This document shows positions 54,401 through 64,000 of a stretch of 64,000 bases of DNA, in pieces (the first letter of the stretch is position 1; every line of letters begins with the position of its first letter). The position numbers and the translations under genes were made by a program. The notes beneath the pieces are model-generated. The model had not been told where the DNA came from, ran no database searches, and saw nothing but the letters and a program-made list of their open reading frames with translations. Source of the stretch: Xiphophorus maculatus (taxonomy: Eukaryota; Chordata; Actinopteri; Cyprinodontiformes; Poeciliidae); NCBI RefSeq assembly GCF_002775205.1, contig NC_036465.1, positions 2,125,717 through 2,189,716 of the forward strand, written 5' to 3'.

Positions 54401-54938
54401 TCAAAATATGAATCAAGTACAGTCATTTGTAAATGCAAAATTCAATCATTAAATTCTAATAGTAGTAATGAATGAGATACATGTTGCCTCTATTTAAACA
54501 AAAACACAAATCTCTTATTTACTTAGAGATAAATGTTTACTCATTTAAACATGACTGTGATGAATTAAATAAGAAGAAAGCTATTAGATTATTTTATATT
54601 CAGATCTTCTTAGGTTACATCCAGTTTAAAAATTGTTCTGATAATATCTGTACACACATGCAGGTAGGCTGACATTTCTAGAGGTTTTGGAAGGAAGCAA
54701 ACTATTATTCATGAAGCGACTAATTTTAAATAAAAGTTAGCGTGCATTCAGGGGAAAAGATGGTGTTATTTACATTTTATCAGCTTGGAGCACATATTTT
54801 TATTATACTATATTATCTAAAAGTGTAGTTATTGAAATACCTTCGCAGATTCCTTGGGTGAAATGATAGTTCCAGATCTTGGAGCCACTTGATGACTTCT
54901 CTGTCAACTCCTGTCTTATGACCCTGAGAATAAGACAT
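51455..54938 (-). CDS. spata4: Spermatogenesis-associated protein 4 (spata4)
   Basis: Testis-enriched protein with an N-terminal CH-like (DUF1042/CH_2) domain, as in sperm flagellar proteins (family knowledge). Exons: 54841-54938, 54205-54334, 53838-53956, 53463-53659, 52166-52239, 51455-51541; 705 bases, 234 aa plus TGA, all phases consistent. Domain about 10-115: VIKWLQDLELSFHPRNLRR, DLSNGYLVAEIFSRYYP, SFSSKQKNWSRIQK, then the block with GSIHCEPGAAEQLVQDIYE. Human SPATA4 reads VLRWLQGLDLSFFPRN and TIHCKAG, and is about 305 aa, so this copy is shorter. Exon 5 holds VSYKEIKVNQPV, comparable with human HREIHVKQAG near its end. Exon 6 is a lysine-rich tail (EDKKKKKKSPKEPESG). The first three exons are secure; donors of exons 4 and 5 (GTGGGT, GTTAAC) and the last exon were chosen because phase fits. 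SPATA4-ASB5 is also an adjacent same-strand pair in human. Confidence 0.85.
52776..52799. repeat. (TA)n microsatellite
   Basis: Twelve TA units in the region between spata4 exons 5 and 4. Confidence 0.9.
54205..54938 (-). CDS. spata4: spata4 exons 1-2: CH-like domain
   Basis: Exons 54841-54938 and 54205-54334 code the first 76 residues. The ATG at 54938 was chosen because MSYSQGHKTG lies directly before the conserved domain. The frame stays open upstream to 55175, but that stretch has no similarity I recognise and contains the X-box at 55042-55055, so it is taken as 5' UTR/promoter. Confidence 0.85.
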
Positions 54939-55041
54939 TTTCCTCAGATGAAGATGAATCAAGATGAGCTCTTGGAAACCGCTAACATTTACTCCACCAG
55001 CAGTTAAGCTTTCCTCTGAAATGGCCTTTTTCTGTTTTTCC

Positions 55042-55055
55042 GTTTCTATGGCAAC
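55042..55055. promoter_or_regulatory. RFX X-box upstream of spata4
   Basis: GTTTCTATGGCAAC fits the RFX-factor X-box consensus GTHNYYATRRNAAC at every position. It lies about 104 bases upstream of the spata4 start codon. RFX2/RFX3 drive ciliary and spermiogenic genes through such sites, which fits a flagellum-related, testis-enriched gene. Binding is inferred. Confidence 0.55.
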
Positions 55056-55599
55056 CAAACTGGCTTCTCGTTCTCGGCTTAACCTCTGCTGCCATCTAGC
55101 GGATAAGTAACAGTTTTGAAGGGAAATACAAAGCAAAGCGTTTCTGAATACTAAATTGTATTCAAAGGTACACACGTTTTATTTCACCTACAATTGACAA
55201 TGAGATGCTTCAGTCTAAATGTTTATTCCTTAATCAATGTTATATAAAGGTTTTTTATCAAGTCAACATAAACAAAAAAATCATGAATGCACAAGAGTCA
55301 ACTTTAAATCATCAAGTAGTGTTCAGTGCTTACAATATCAAATAAAAGAAACTTGTTCATGTATACTGTAGTGTGCTATTATTACATGAAAACCTCTTAA
55401 AACAATATTTTTTCCATTATAAAGTGCTCATGTGGTTTTAGTTGCTTGAACTAACAAGGCATCAAATACATGTGCAGAACAGAAATGAAGTGATATTTAC
55501 TTTTTCATAGCATCTGGTAGGATGACTATAATATAAACTAGGGACCCCTAAAAGTTACAGCAGCAATTTCCTTTACAGTCAGTAACCTGACTGTAAGTT

Positions 55600-56560
55600 T
55601 TATTCACATACACTCCCAGTCAGAAGTTTATATCCATGCATTGTTCATTTGAACCATAATTATTTTACACACTTAAAACTTCAGAGTGGTTAAAAAAACA
55701 GTTTATGTTTTTAAAACCAGTTTATTTGAATTATTTGTGGATTTTCTGTAATCCACTCATGGTAAAAAAAAAAATACAGATGCATGCTTAAAAATTAAGA
55801 TTCACCTAATAATGTTTGGATAAATGTTCTTTAGTAATTTGCAGGGAAACCATTAATAAGAATCGGACATGATTCTGGTTAGATATTTAACCATTCTTCT
55901 TTTTAGAAATGGGAAAGTTTGTTTTATTTTTCTTTGTATGGACTCTGCTTTAAGCACAGTGCATGAATTATTAATAGAGGTAAGCCTAGGTGATTTTAAA
56001 AATGATTCAGCCTGTTTTATGTATTACAAAGCTGGTGCTGGTGTGTGTTTTGGGTCACTGTCCCATTAGACTCCCCCTGTTGTGTCCAATTTTCACTCTT
56101 GCCAATCACACTGCCCAGCGAAAATGAAAGACATGAGTACATGTACAGGAACAACCAACACGGCTCCAGCCTATCATTAAGTGGAAAAAGCTAAAAGACG
56201 AGTGTCACCATCCAGAGGGAAGCATGTTTGGCATGGACTGACCAAGAAAGTCCACCTACAGCTAGAGCAGGGGTGGGCACTCCTGGTCCTCGAGGGCCGG
56301 TGTCCTGCAACTCTTAGATGTCTCCCTGGTCCAACACACCTGAATCCAACAGCTGAATCTCCTTCTAAGTGCAGTCAAGTTCTCCAGAGTCCTGTTAACG
56401 ACCTCATTATTTGACTCAGGTGTGTTGAAGTAGAGATGCATCTAAAAGTTGCAGGACACCGGCCCTCGAGGACCAGGAGTGCCCACCCCTGAGCTAGAGG
56501 GTCACAACTTGGACACAGTTTGCTGCTCCCACATTTATATGACATTGATTCTGATGATGG
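55600..56560. mobile_element. Tc1-like transposon remnant, interrupted by a MITE
   Basis: Begins ACTCCCAGTCAGAAGTTTAT, close to fish Tc1 ends (TTGAAGTCAGAAGTTTACAT), and continues with TTAACCATTCTTC near 55888 and GTGTGTTTTGGGTCACTGTC near 56041, phrases of the same family. Very degenerate. The 224-base hAT MITE at 56268-56491 is inserted in or beside it. Confidence 0.5.
56268..56491. mobile_element. hAT-type palindromic MITE, 224 bp
   Basis: Starts CAGGGGTGGGCACTCCTGG and ends with its exact reverse complement; the terminal inverted repeats match perfectly over 45 bases. The flanks carry an intact 8-base target-site duplication, AGCTAGAG, at 56260-56267 and 56492-56499. An 8-base duplication and CAGGGG/CCCCTG ends indicate the hAT superfamily. 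No coding capacity. Confidence 0.93.
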
Positions 56561-56776
56561 ATGGATGTAAAGTTCTGAGCTGAAGTGCATCTTTTGGTTG
56601 GTTGGTGCAGTTGGGTATTCCCTTTATTCAGTTTCTGCTCTGTGTCTGGTTGAAATAATCCCTTATGGTGTGTTGGGACCACAGCATTACGGCCAAACCG
56701 GTTCTGATGTGTTTAGATTAGTTAAAGGTATATTCCATAGAGTCCATTTAGGGGCACAATGTCTTGGTTCTGCTGG

Positions 56777-56904
56777 TCATTGGTACTGCAGGTAGTTCTT
56801 GAGCCTGTTGGGAAGAGGAAGGTGAGAAACAAGGTGGAGTCTGTCGCGGCCAACGCAGCTTCTGATGCACTGACGACACAACTGGCTCAGCAGGCGCGGC
56901 GTAG
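56777..56904 (-). CDS. asb5: asb5 exon 7: SOCS box and stop
   Basis: Reads TPRLLSQLCRQCIRSCVGRD, then LHLVSHLPLPNRLKNYLQYQ and TGA. It carries both halves of a functional SOCS box: the Elongin-C-binding BC box with its conserved Leu-Cys, and an LPLP Cullin5 motif. It starts in phase 1 after acceptor CTCACAG. Confidence 0.95.
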
Positions 56905-59900
56905 CTGTGAGAAAAACACACAAAAATCTGACCTGAAAATTGTTTGTAACAAATCAGGAAATAATGACGTTTTCACTGGAAGTAGCCTGGATGTGAGGAA
57001 TCATGAAGCCAAGTTGGAACGCAGGTCAGCAATGAGTCGTACCTTCGTAGAGCAGCAGGAAGCCCTCTGTCAGACTGCTGGGTGGAGCCACGTCTACCGG
57101 CCTCTGAAACTCTGTGTTTCTGGCGTTAATATCAGCCCCAAAGTCCAGCAGCAGCTTCACCACGGCTGTGCAGTCCTTTTCTGCTGCCGCGTGTAGAGGC
57201 GAATCCAAGGATTTGCCTTTCTGAACGTTTGCACCTGTATGAAGAACAAAATAATGATCTGAGATCAGATTGAGGTCATGTACAGCTTTTTCATCATGAC
57301 CATTAAATTCCAAGCTTCAGATTTCTGTCTTTTTATGTAAATCTACAAATTCACCACATTTTACATAAACTCCTTTAACCCTGAGAACCTTTTCATCTCA
57401 TTACCTTTAATCGAGAGTAACAAGATTATAAGCATGAACAGTCAGCTGAAAATAAGCTGTATAATATGTTGTGTGTGGATTGTTTACTGACAACCAACCA
57501 TTGTCTCCTATTCATTCCACTTGAACTTGTTCATATTTTGTCACTTTACAACATAAGATAATTGTACAGTGGAAGAAAAATGATGTGTGATTTTCACATT
57601 TAATAAGGAATTTGTGTGGTGTTCATCCGTAATCTAATATTCTCTATAACTATAACTTTTTACATCAATACCTGTTATGTATGATCTTGTATATTACTAT
57701 CTATGAAACAGGTTTAAATGTCCTATTCATTTCTGGAAATGTGAAGTACTCCTACATTTGCAGTATCAAATCTTTACATTTGCCCTGTATTAGTATTTAA
57801 ATTATTGAGCATAATATTAAGTGCATATTCCACCCTCTTGTCTAATGCTTTTATGTTTCACATTTTTTGTATATTTTATTCTATTTTTCTATTTTTTTTG
57901 ACATTCCTATCATGTTTGTACTTGTGTATGATTGTTTGAGTAAATGAGTGCAGCACCTTCAAACATCTGGAAATTGTTCTCAGGGATGAAGCAGACTGGT
58001 GCAGCTCCACATTTCCCAGTTTCAAACCAGAAACCAGTGTGTATCAGAAGTTTCTAAAGCCATGATGTCATCATCATCTGGGCTTACCCTCATTGTCTAA
58101 AGAGATAGTAATTATTCTTTTGATTTTGAAACAAATAAATGTCTGACATATTCTCTCTCACATTATTGTAAAAATTAGCAAATAGACATAATTTTGGTAA
58201 GCATAACAGCCCTCAGAGAAGAGAAGTTTGGATTATTTAAAGGTGTATTTGTCTTTTTATTTGGTGCATGTAAACTTCTGGTTTCAGCTGCACTAAAGTT
58301 TTGTTCAGAGTCTTTTTAGACTCTGTAAGCATGCATTTCCACAGGGTAAGGATTTATATCCTAACCTTTCATATTCTACTTCTACTTGAGTGGATGCGTA
58401 GGACTTGCATCTGTCTCTGAGGAGATGTAAATATCCACACTGTGCTCCGAGCTAACCTTCCTTCAGGAGTTTCCTGGCACACTCCAGCTCTTGGCAGATG
58501 CAGGCAGTGTAGAGAGCTGTACCCAGGTGAGGAATGTCCATGTCCACATCGGCCCCCCAAGTCACCAGGGCCTCAACACAACCATAATGACCTGGAAGTA
58601 ATGGAGCATGAAGATAGTAATCAGTATGCGACAATGTGAGGTGATTCTCCAAGCTGTCTTCTCCGGTCAGCTTCATTTATTTTTAAAGCTGTGGTTTTTT
58701 TACACTGTAGGTCATTTAGAAAGAGTGTTGTAGCAGAGCAGGAGACATAAACACAACTTGAAATATGGGATTGAGTGTAAGCCTAGATAAGGAGAAATAT
58801 TGATAGGTAAAACATTGCAGGCCATCAATGAAGCTAGGCTGCTGTTTCTCAGCTAGAAAGCAGAAATATTTCCTTTTTCTTTTATGACTATTTCTTTGGA
58901 TGGATTGTAAACAGCTTATGACCTGCTAAAGCAGTTTTTCACCCTTTAATGTTGGCTTTAGGCTCTCGTTTCAATACACCATATTCTGTCATGTTATACC
59001 TTTGCTGGTTGCTTCATGTATCGGTGAAGGTTGGTATACAAGGCTCTGGGGTTTTGCTCCATTTTCCAAAAGGATTTCAGTGCAAGCCACACTACCCACC
59101 ATACAGGCATTGAACAGAGGGGTGACTCCATCAATTGTAGATGCATTGACCTGTAAAAACATTTTTATTGTTATTTTTAGCCCATCTTTAACAATGCAGG
59201 TTGACTAATGGCAAACGCCAGGGGGAACAATTTAATCGCTCTACAGTGTCCGTAGATGGAGAGCAGCACATCTCTCATTTGTTATCCCCTCCCGGAGTTT
59301 CCCATCCATGGAAATTACATTTGACCTCAGCAGAATGGCAGCATTAAAGAGTCTCCAGGCCAGAATGTGACTTACATTCGCTCCTGCATCAATGAGCGCC
59401 CTGGCACAGGCAACATGGTCTGCGAGGCAGGCCTCATGAAGGGGTGTCACATGGTCTATAGTCAGAACATTCACATTGTGACCCTGGAAACACAGCACAG
59501 CAGCAGCCAGAGAGACTTAGTGGGAAAATTTGTTTTAAGAAGCACTCGGCATCAGACGCGCTCTGTCAATCTCCAGTGGTGAACAATGGGAATTACACGA
59601 ACATTATCAAAGCTTATCTCTTCGCACAAGACGGAGCCATCATCCTTAGTTACGGCTTTCAATGATTACTGAACTTTACCGCAAAGTCACATTTCAACTC
59701 CACAGATTAATTAGCCTGCTAATTAAAGTGAAGCTCAAACTGAAATCTGGTTGAAATTCTAGTAATTCACCATGTGAATAGTCATGTTGTCACTGATGTG
59801 TCTGATGTGAACAAAGCATCTCAAACTTCAGCACATGGTCTTCCGTGAGTGAGCAGAAGAAGAACAAAATGAAGATTGCAGTTTTTTAATCCAGCATTTC

Positions 59901-62359
59901 TTTAAGAATGATATAGGTAATAAGAATATTTCATTTTGCACTGAGACAGTTTTGGCCTCTAACACAGATAAACCCGAGGCCCAGAGATCCTGGGGCAACA
60001 GAACACACATCACAATGTGTCTCAACTTCAAACGGAAGTTTTGGGATCTTTTTGTGATCAACCAACACTAAGCAGTGCACTATAAAATCGAGGCAGAAAG
60101 ATGCATCATTTTTTTCAACTTTTTTATGAGCAAGGACATAAAAATGTGGCACGACTTTGTAGCAATACCTTTCCCATCAGTCAAAATCTTTTGGGTTATT
60201 TTCTTACAAAAGTTTGACATCTTGACCTGCCTTTCTTGTGAAATAACTCAAACTCAGTTAGTTTTGATGGGTAACATCTGTACACAATAAGGTCTTACCA
60301 GTGATTCACCATTAAAATTGGGTCTGGTTAAAAACTGGGCCATTCTAACACAGACATGTTTGATCTAAACTCTTTTGTATGTTGAAGGTTATTCTGACAG
60401 AAAGTGAACAAGTCATTGAGATCCTGTCTTAGTTTTTCTTTCAGAATTGTCCCATATTTAGCATCTCCACTGCATGATGCTGCCTCCACAATGTTTCACT
60501 GAAGGGATGGTGTGTTTATGTTTTTGTGTTTGTTTTATGCAAGTTTGATTTAGGCTTGATCTGATCATAGCACCTTCTTCTATACACTTGCTATCTTTGT
60601 CCATTTTTCTGTAAAGCAAAGATTTGCAAAAGAATTAGTTAAAGGGGCTAAAAAAATATGCATGACAATTTTATAGTTTGTTTTGGTCTGTCACATAAAA
60701 TCTCAACAGAATTCATTTAAGTTTGTGCTTTTAATGTGACAAAAAACTGCAAAAAAAATGTAAAGGATGTGAATATTTTTGCAAGGGACTGTGTATGCAG
60801 CTCACTATGACTTCTACCCCACACTTTCCACTCCTCTATCTCTTTATCAGACATTGAGTCTACAAAGGCACTGAGCGCAATTTAACAGCACCAGAGGTGG
60901 CAACAAAAGCCCAACATGCGTGGAGATAAGGGGACAGACATTACCCTCTGAGAGATTGTGTTCCCTTCACCTGTAAAATGAGGGTCCTCAGGGCGAGGAG
61001 GCGGCCCTGACTGGCAGCGTCGTGGAGGGGTGAGCGGTCTGCCCAGGATCCTGCAACAGGAATATAAATTCAGTGGTTGCTTCTCCCCACATTTATTCCA
61101 GATTGATACGTCCTGTTGTCCAGAGGAGAAACACGACCTTTAGAAACTACAATGTGGAACAATACAAAAACCTGTCCTTGTGATGCTTGATCCAACAAGA
61201 CATATTGTTTTAGCTGTATTGGTTCTAACCTTTTGATATATATTCAAGTCAGTATTGTGTAATGTGAATCGCACCCCCACACCAGACACACCTGAGTCAA
61301 TATCCAGAATAACAGCTGATGCATTCCACACGCTATCATCTTCATTATTCTCCTCCTCCATTTTCATCATAAATTATAGATAACAATCAACTGAACTTCC
61401 TCCTTTTATTCATGCAGCATATTTTCCTCAACTGCCATTTCAAATACAGACATATAGAGAGACATCAAACAGATTCCTCCTAACAAGGAAGACCTTATCT
61501 ACAGGAGCATGACTAATATCCTGATTTGAGCTAATTGGTATTCCCTTTGAGTGATAGCTGCAGATTATGTTGTCGTGTCTGTCTTGCCCCAGAATGTGTC
61601 TCCGCGGCGCTTGTCCCCGAGAATGTGGAGTGTTGTTTTGGTTGCTGTGTGAGTGTGACAGGGTGCACTGCATAGCTGGGAATGGAAAGTAGGGCAGGCT
61701 GAGGTGGGTGGAGGGGGGGAGGGTGGATATCATGACTGGGTTCTATTATTATATTAGAGAGAAAGCTGCTGGGCTGATCAAGTCTTCGTTTAAAATGGAA
61801 TACTTCAGGATTTATAAGTGGCTATTAAGCATGAAATGAAAGAAAAGTAGGCATTAATTCATATCCCTGCTATAAATGGGCATATAATTAATGGCTTTTA
61901 TAGTAAATGGATAAGTGAAACAGTATTTATAGCACAGAAACTGTGTAAATATGGTGCATGTGCCCTTGATTTACAACCAGGAGGATTTCTTACGTCTGAC
62001 CTTACAGGTGATGTCAAAAGTGTCACCATGAGACTCCCTTAAATACAGACGTGTAGTTGTGTCATATTTCACATCATATTCTACTTCATATAACCCAGTT
62101 TTATAATAAACAGCATCAACACAGTTATTCAAAAACTTTTCTCCCGGTACTCACTGTGTTGTTGACCGTAGTCATAGAACTCTGCTGATATCCGGGCAGC
62201 TTCTTTACGGTTCCCACGGACTATATAGAAGTATGTCAGCAAGTTGAGAGAAATCTTAACAAAGAGCTTGAAGCAGAACAGTGCCAAAATGCTAAGATAG
62301 ACATTGGACAACTGGACTGCGAAAGGCTTGTTGGTGAGTTCCACCGCTCGGTCTGACAT
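56777..62359 (-). CDS. asb5: Ankyrin repeat and SOCS box protein 5 (asb5)
   Basis: Substrate-receptor subunit of a Cullin5-Elongin B/C ubiquitin ligase, expressed in muscle (family knowledge; substrate unclear). Exons: 62155-62359, 60971-61050, 59376-59483, 59000-59150, 58457-58591, 57043-57234, 56777-56904; 999 bases, 332 aa plus TGA (human 329), all phases consistent. N-terminal hydrophobic stretch VYLSILALFCFKLFVKISL about 20-40, as in human ASB5. Six or so ankyrin repeats about 69-275, for example DRSPLHDAASQGRLLALRTL, HVTPLHEACLADHVACARAL, DGVTPLFNACMVGSVACTEI and DSPLHAAAEKDCTAVVKLLL. SOCS box about 291-332: BC box LCRQCIRSCVG and Cul5 box LPLP. ASB11 and ASB9 are the nearest relatives, but the N-terminus and the position beside spata4 fix ASB5. 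A candidate polyadenylation signal lies at 56623-56628 (AATAAA on the minus strand). Confidence 0.96.
57235..58456. other. asb5 intron, non-coding
   Basis: 1.2 kb between ankyrin exons; AT-rich, nothing recognised. Confidence 0.5.
59484..60970. other. asb5 intron 2 with a Tc1 remnant
   Basis: The right half, about 60310-60790, is a decayed Tc1/mariner element on the minus strand. ACTGGGCCATTCTAACAC is the reverse of an LEWP-type transposase motif, GCATGATGCTGCCTCCACAA is the reverse of KHCGGSIM, and the end reads GAATATTTTTGCAAGGGACT. The left half shows nothing recognisable. Confidence 0.55.
61051..62154. other. asb5 intron 1
   Basis: 1.1 kb between the first coding exon and the first ankyrin exon; no exon or repeat recognised. 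Confidence 0.5.
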
Positions 62360-62907
62360 TTCCTCAAAAGAGTTTTGCTTATGAAGAAGGCAGGACCAGA
62401 TGCTGCTCCAAAAGGCACAAGAGTTGCCTACTTTTCTTCCACTGTACTCTCTGATCGTCCGGACCTGACAGAGTGCAGCCTGCAAAAAAAAAAAAAAAAA
62501 AGCCCTGCAGCTGCTACTGGGCCTGAGAGCAGCTACTGCAATGTTTTTAAACACTGCCTGCGGGTGTGTGTGTTCACAAGTTCTGAAAATTACAGAAGTG
62601 CCTGTTTGGTCATGAGAATCTAACCTTTAGTAACAGTAAATGATACAGTATATATATGCTTTAAAAATATGGTTCTCGTAAGATTTAATAAATGGGTTTT
62701 GAAGAACCTACATTTTGTTTTAAAATCTAATAGTACATATTTTTTAATCAATCAAATTCTTAATGCACGCTGTCTCAATAAATACTCACTAGAGGGTAAA
62801 AGTAATTAAACATATTAGGAAAAGAGCAAAGAAAAAAAACATTGATACAATTATATTTTATGGATCTTCTGGTGGATTTAAAAGCGAAATGTTCAATTTG
62901 GTTTGGC

Positions 62908-62990
62908 TTAGAATAGAATAGAATAGAATAGAATAGAATAGAATAGAATAGAAATTGTATTTAATATCCCACATGAGTGAAAACACCAGA
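62908..62990 (-). repeat. (ATTCT)n array with LINE-tail-like flank
   Basis: Nine AATAG pentamers at 62908-62953 followed by GAAATTGTATTTAATATCCC. Read on the minus strand it resembles the pentamer-tailed 3' end seen also at 31138-31260. Confidence 0.5.
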
Positions 62991-63539
62991 TTAAGCATAA
63001 GTGGAAGCATGCATAGTCGCACAAAAGAAAAAGGCATAAATAAGAGGAGAGACTGTGCAATAAGATCAAATTTACAATGAAAAATAATACTGTACAGTTA
63101 TTCAACTCAGCATTCTCAGATTAAAAGGAATGTTCAACAATATGTGCAAATGACTATTAGATATATAAGAAAATAAAAATTATATATTAAAAAATAAATA
63201 AAAAGTTAAAATATATTCATTGCATTAGTTTAAATTAGTCTTACAACTACTTTACCATATTTAATACTTATTTTCTTTTTTTTATAACAGTTACTGTACT
63301 GCTACTGTACTTATCAGTATGCCATCATCAGTTCCTGGAATCTGTATCCATTTCACAACACTTCTGTTTTCTCATCCTGTCAGACATGTTTGTTTTTATC
63401 TGTAAATCACCCCGCGGTAAATGTAACCTGCAGACTACATTATAAGAACTGATTGGTTGATCCTGGAAGAAGTGATAATGGATTTGGTTTGAACTGTGAT
63501 ATTATCATTTTTAACAGGTTGTTTTTACACCAGCTCTCT

Positions 63540-63684
63540 GGAGCGAAATTGTCAGCGTTTCCCTGGAAACGCCTCTGTAGTTCTGCGCGTGCGCGCAGCG
63601 TGACCGAACACCTTTTCCGCGAACATCAAACGGCCTTTCTTCCTGTGTTTACCTCTCCGTGTTGAGCTGCTTTTTATTCGTCTA
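63540..63684 (+). promoter_or_regulatory. CpG-rich promoter with X-box-like and NRF1-like motifs
   Basis: Local CpG enrichment directly before the ATG at 63685. It contains GCGTTTCCCTGGAAACGC at 63555-63572, an inverted repeat close to the RFX X-box, and TGCGCGTGCGCG at 63584-63595, one base from the NRF1 consensus TGCGCATGCGCG. No TATA box. Function is inferred from composition and position. Confidence 0.45.
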
Positions 63685-63855
63685 ATGGCGGTTTTGCAAA
63701 TGTTTTCGGTTATTTTAGTTACTGCTGCTTGTTTTGGTGAAAGTGTTGCTAATTTAAATGGGTCTGGGATTGATTTCTACTCGTTCAGGAAGAAGTTTCA
63801 CCGTTTGTATGAAGTCAACAGTGAGGAATTTAGCCGTCGTCAAAGCAATTTTCAG
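63685..63855 (+). CDS. First exon of secreted protein with cathepsin-propeptide-like start (candidate cathepsin O)
   Basis: 57 codons ending exactly in phase 0 at donor GTAAGA (63856). Residues 1-22 form a signal peptide (MAVLQMFSVILVTAACFGES). Residues 30-57 read DFYSFRKKFHRLYEVNSEEF then SRRQSNFQ. The spacing F..F...F.R.Y...E...R...F follows the ERFNIN-type I29 propeptide of papain-family cysteine proteases. Cathepsin O is my best guess because its propeptide is short and divergent; other I29-containing cathepsins are possible. A possible second exon begins at 63984 (after CTGTTCAG, reading EKHNP), but the window ends 17 bases later. The catalytic domain is not in view, so the product name is tentative. 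Confidence 0.5.
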
Positions 63856-64000
63856 GTAAGAGATTGGAGATGATGAGGAAGAGATAGAGAGAAAATTTTT
63901 GTCCTGTTTTAACTCGAGACTGTTCTAAACTAAGCATGCAACTGTGTGGAAGCTAAACAAACGGTTACCTGCTTTCTGTTCAGGAAAAACACAATCCGAC

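Larger units (their letters stand above)
62360..63684. other. asb5 / protease-like gene divergent intergenic region
   Basis: 1.3 kb between two divergently transcribed genes. It holds an A18 run at 62484-62501, a (TAGAA)n array at 62908-62953 that is probably a LINE 3' tail on the minus strand, then AT-rich sequence. The last 150 bases before 63685 are CpG-rich and look like the promoter of the plus-strand gene. Confidence 0.5.

Noticed and set aside
54939-55175. An N-terminal extension of spata4 (open frame continues upstream)
   Set aside because: No similarity to SPATA4 recognised, and it overlaps the X-box in the presumed promoter. The Met directly before the conserved domain is preferred.
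62375-62623. Plus-strand frame with a lysine run
   Set aside because: It results from the A18 tract next to the asb5 start; no similarity or splice signals.

Overview
The window is nuclear DNA from a ray-finned fish, most likely a percomorph-type teleost; the species cannot be named from the sequence. Genes are split into short exons with GT/AG introns. The repeats are typical of fish: Tc1/mariner transposase remains, a hAT-type palindromic MITE, LINE 3' ends with (GGAT)n or (ATTCT)n tails, and CA microsatellites. Exons were placed by reading splice sites and checking that phases stay in frame across each gene. No prokaryotic feature, CRISPR array, tRNA or rRNA was seen.

Layout, left to right. 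(1) 89-14337, minus: egf, pro-epidermal growth factor, 18 in-frame coding exons from signal peptide to the first half of the mature EGF domain; the rest lies off the left edge. (2) 16458-23947, minus: lrit3, a complete 4-exon leucine-rich repeat/Ig/FN3/transmembrane receptor, 636 aa. (3) 27252-45365, minus: gpm6a, a complete 7-exon M6a proteolipid, 278 aa, with a 13.4 kb first intron. (4) 51455-54938, minus: spata4, 6 exons, 234 aa, with a calponin-homology-like domain. (5) 56777-62359, minus: asb5, 7 exons, 332 aa, ankyrin repeats plus SOCS box. (6) 63685 to the right edge, plus: first exon of a secreted protein with a cathepsin-propeptide-like start.

The genes do not form a pathway. lrit3-egf matches the human 4q25 pair in order and orientation. 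gpm6a-spata4-asb5 matches human 4q34, but WDR17, which lies between GPM6A and SPATA4 in human, is not seen here. The window therefore contains the junction of two blocks that are far apart on human chromosome 4.

Non-coding sequence is about 90 percent of the window and carries most of the unusual material: a Tc1 copy followed directly by an internally deleted copy, a textbook hAT MITE with intact 8-bp target duplications, a 1.3 kb MITE-like element, a degenerate AT-rich minisatellite, RFX X-box palindromes including one just upstream of spata4, and unexplained plus-strand exon-like segments inside egf and lrit3 introns. I found no clear candidate for an undescribed multi-gene system.
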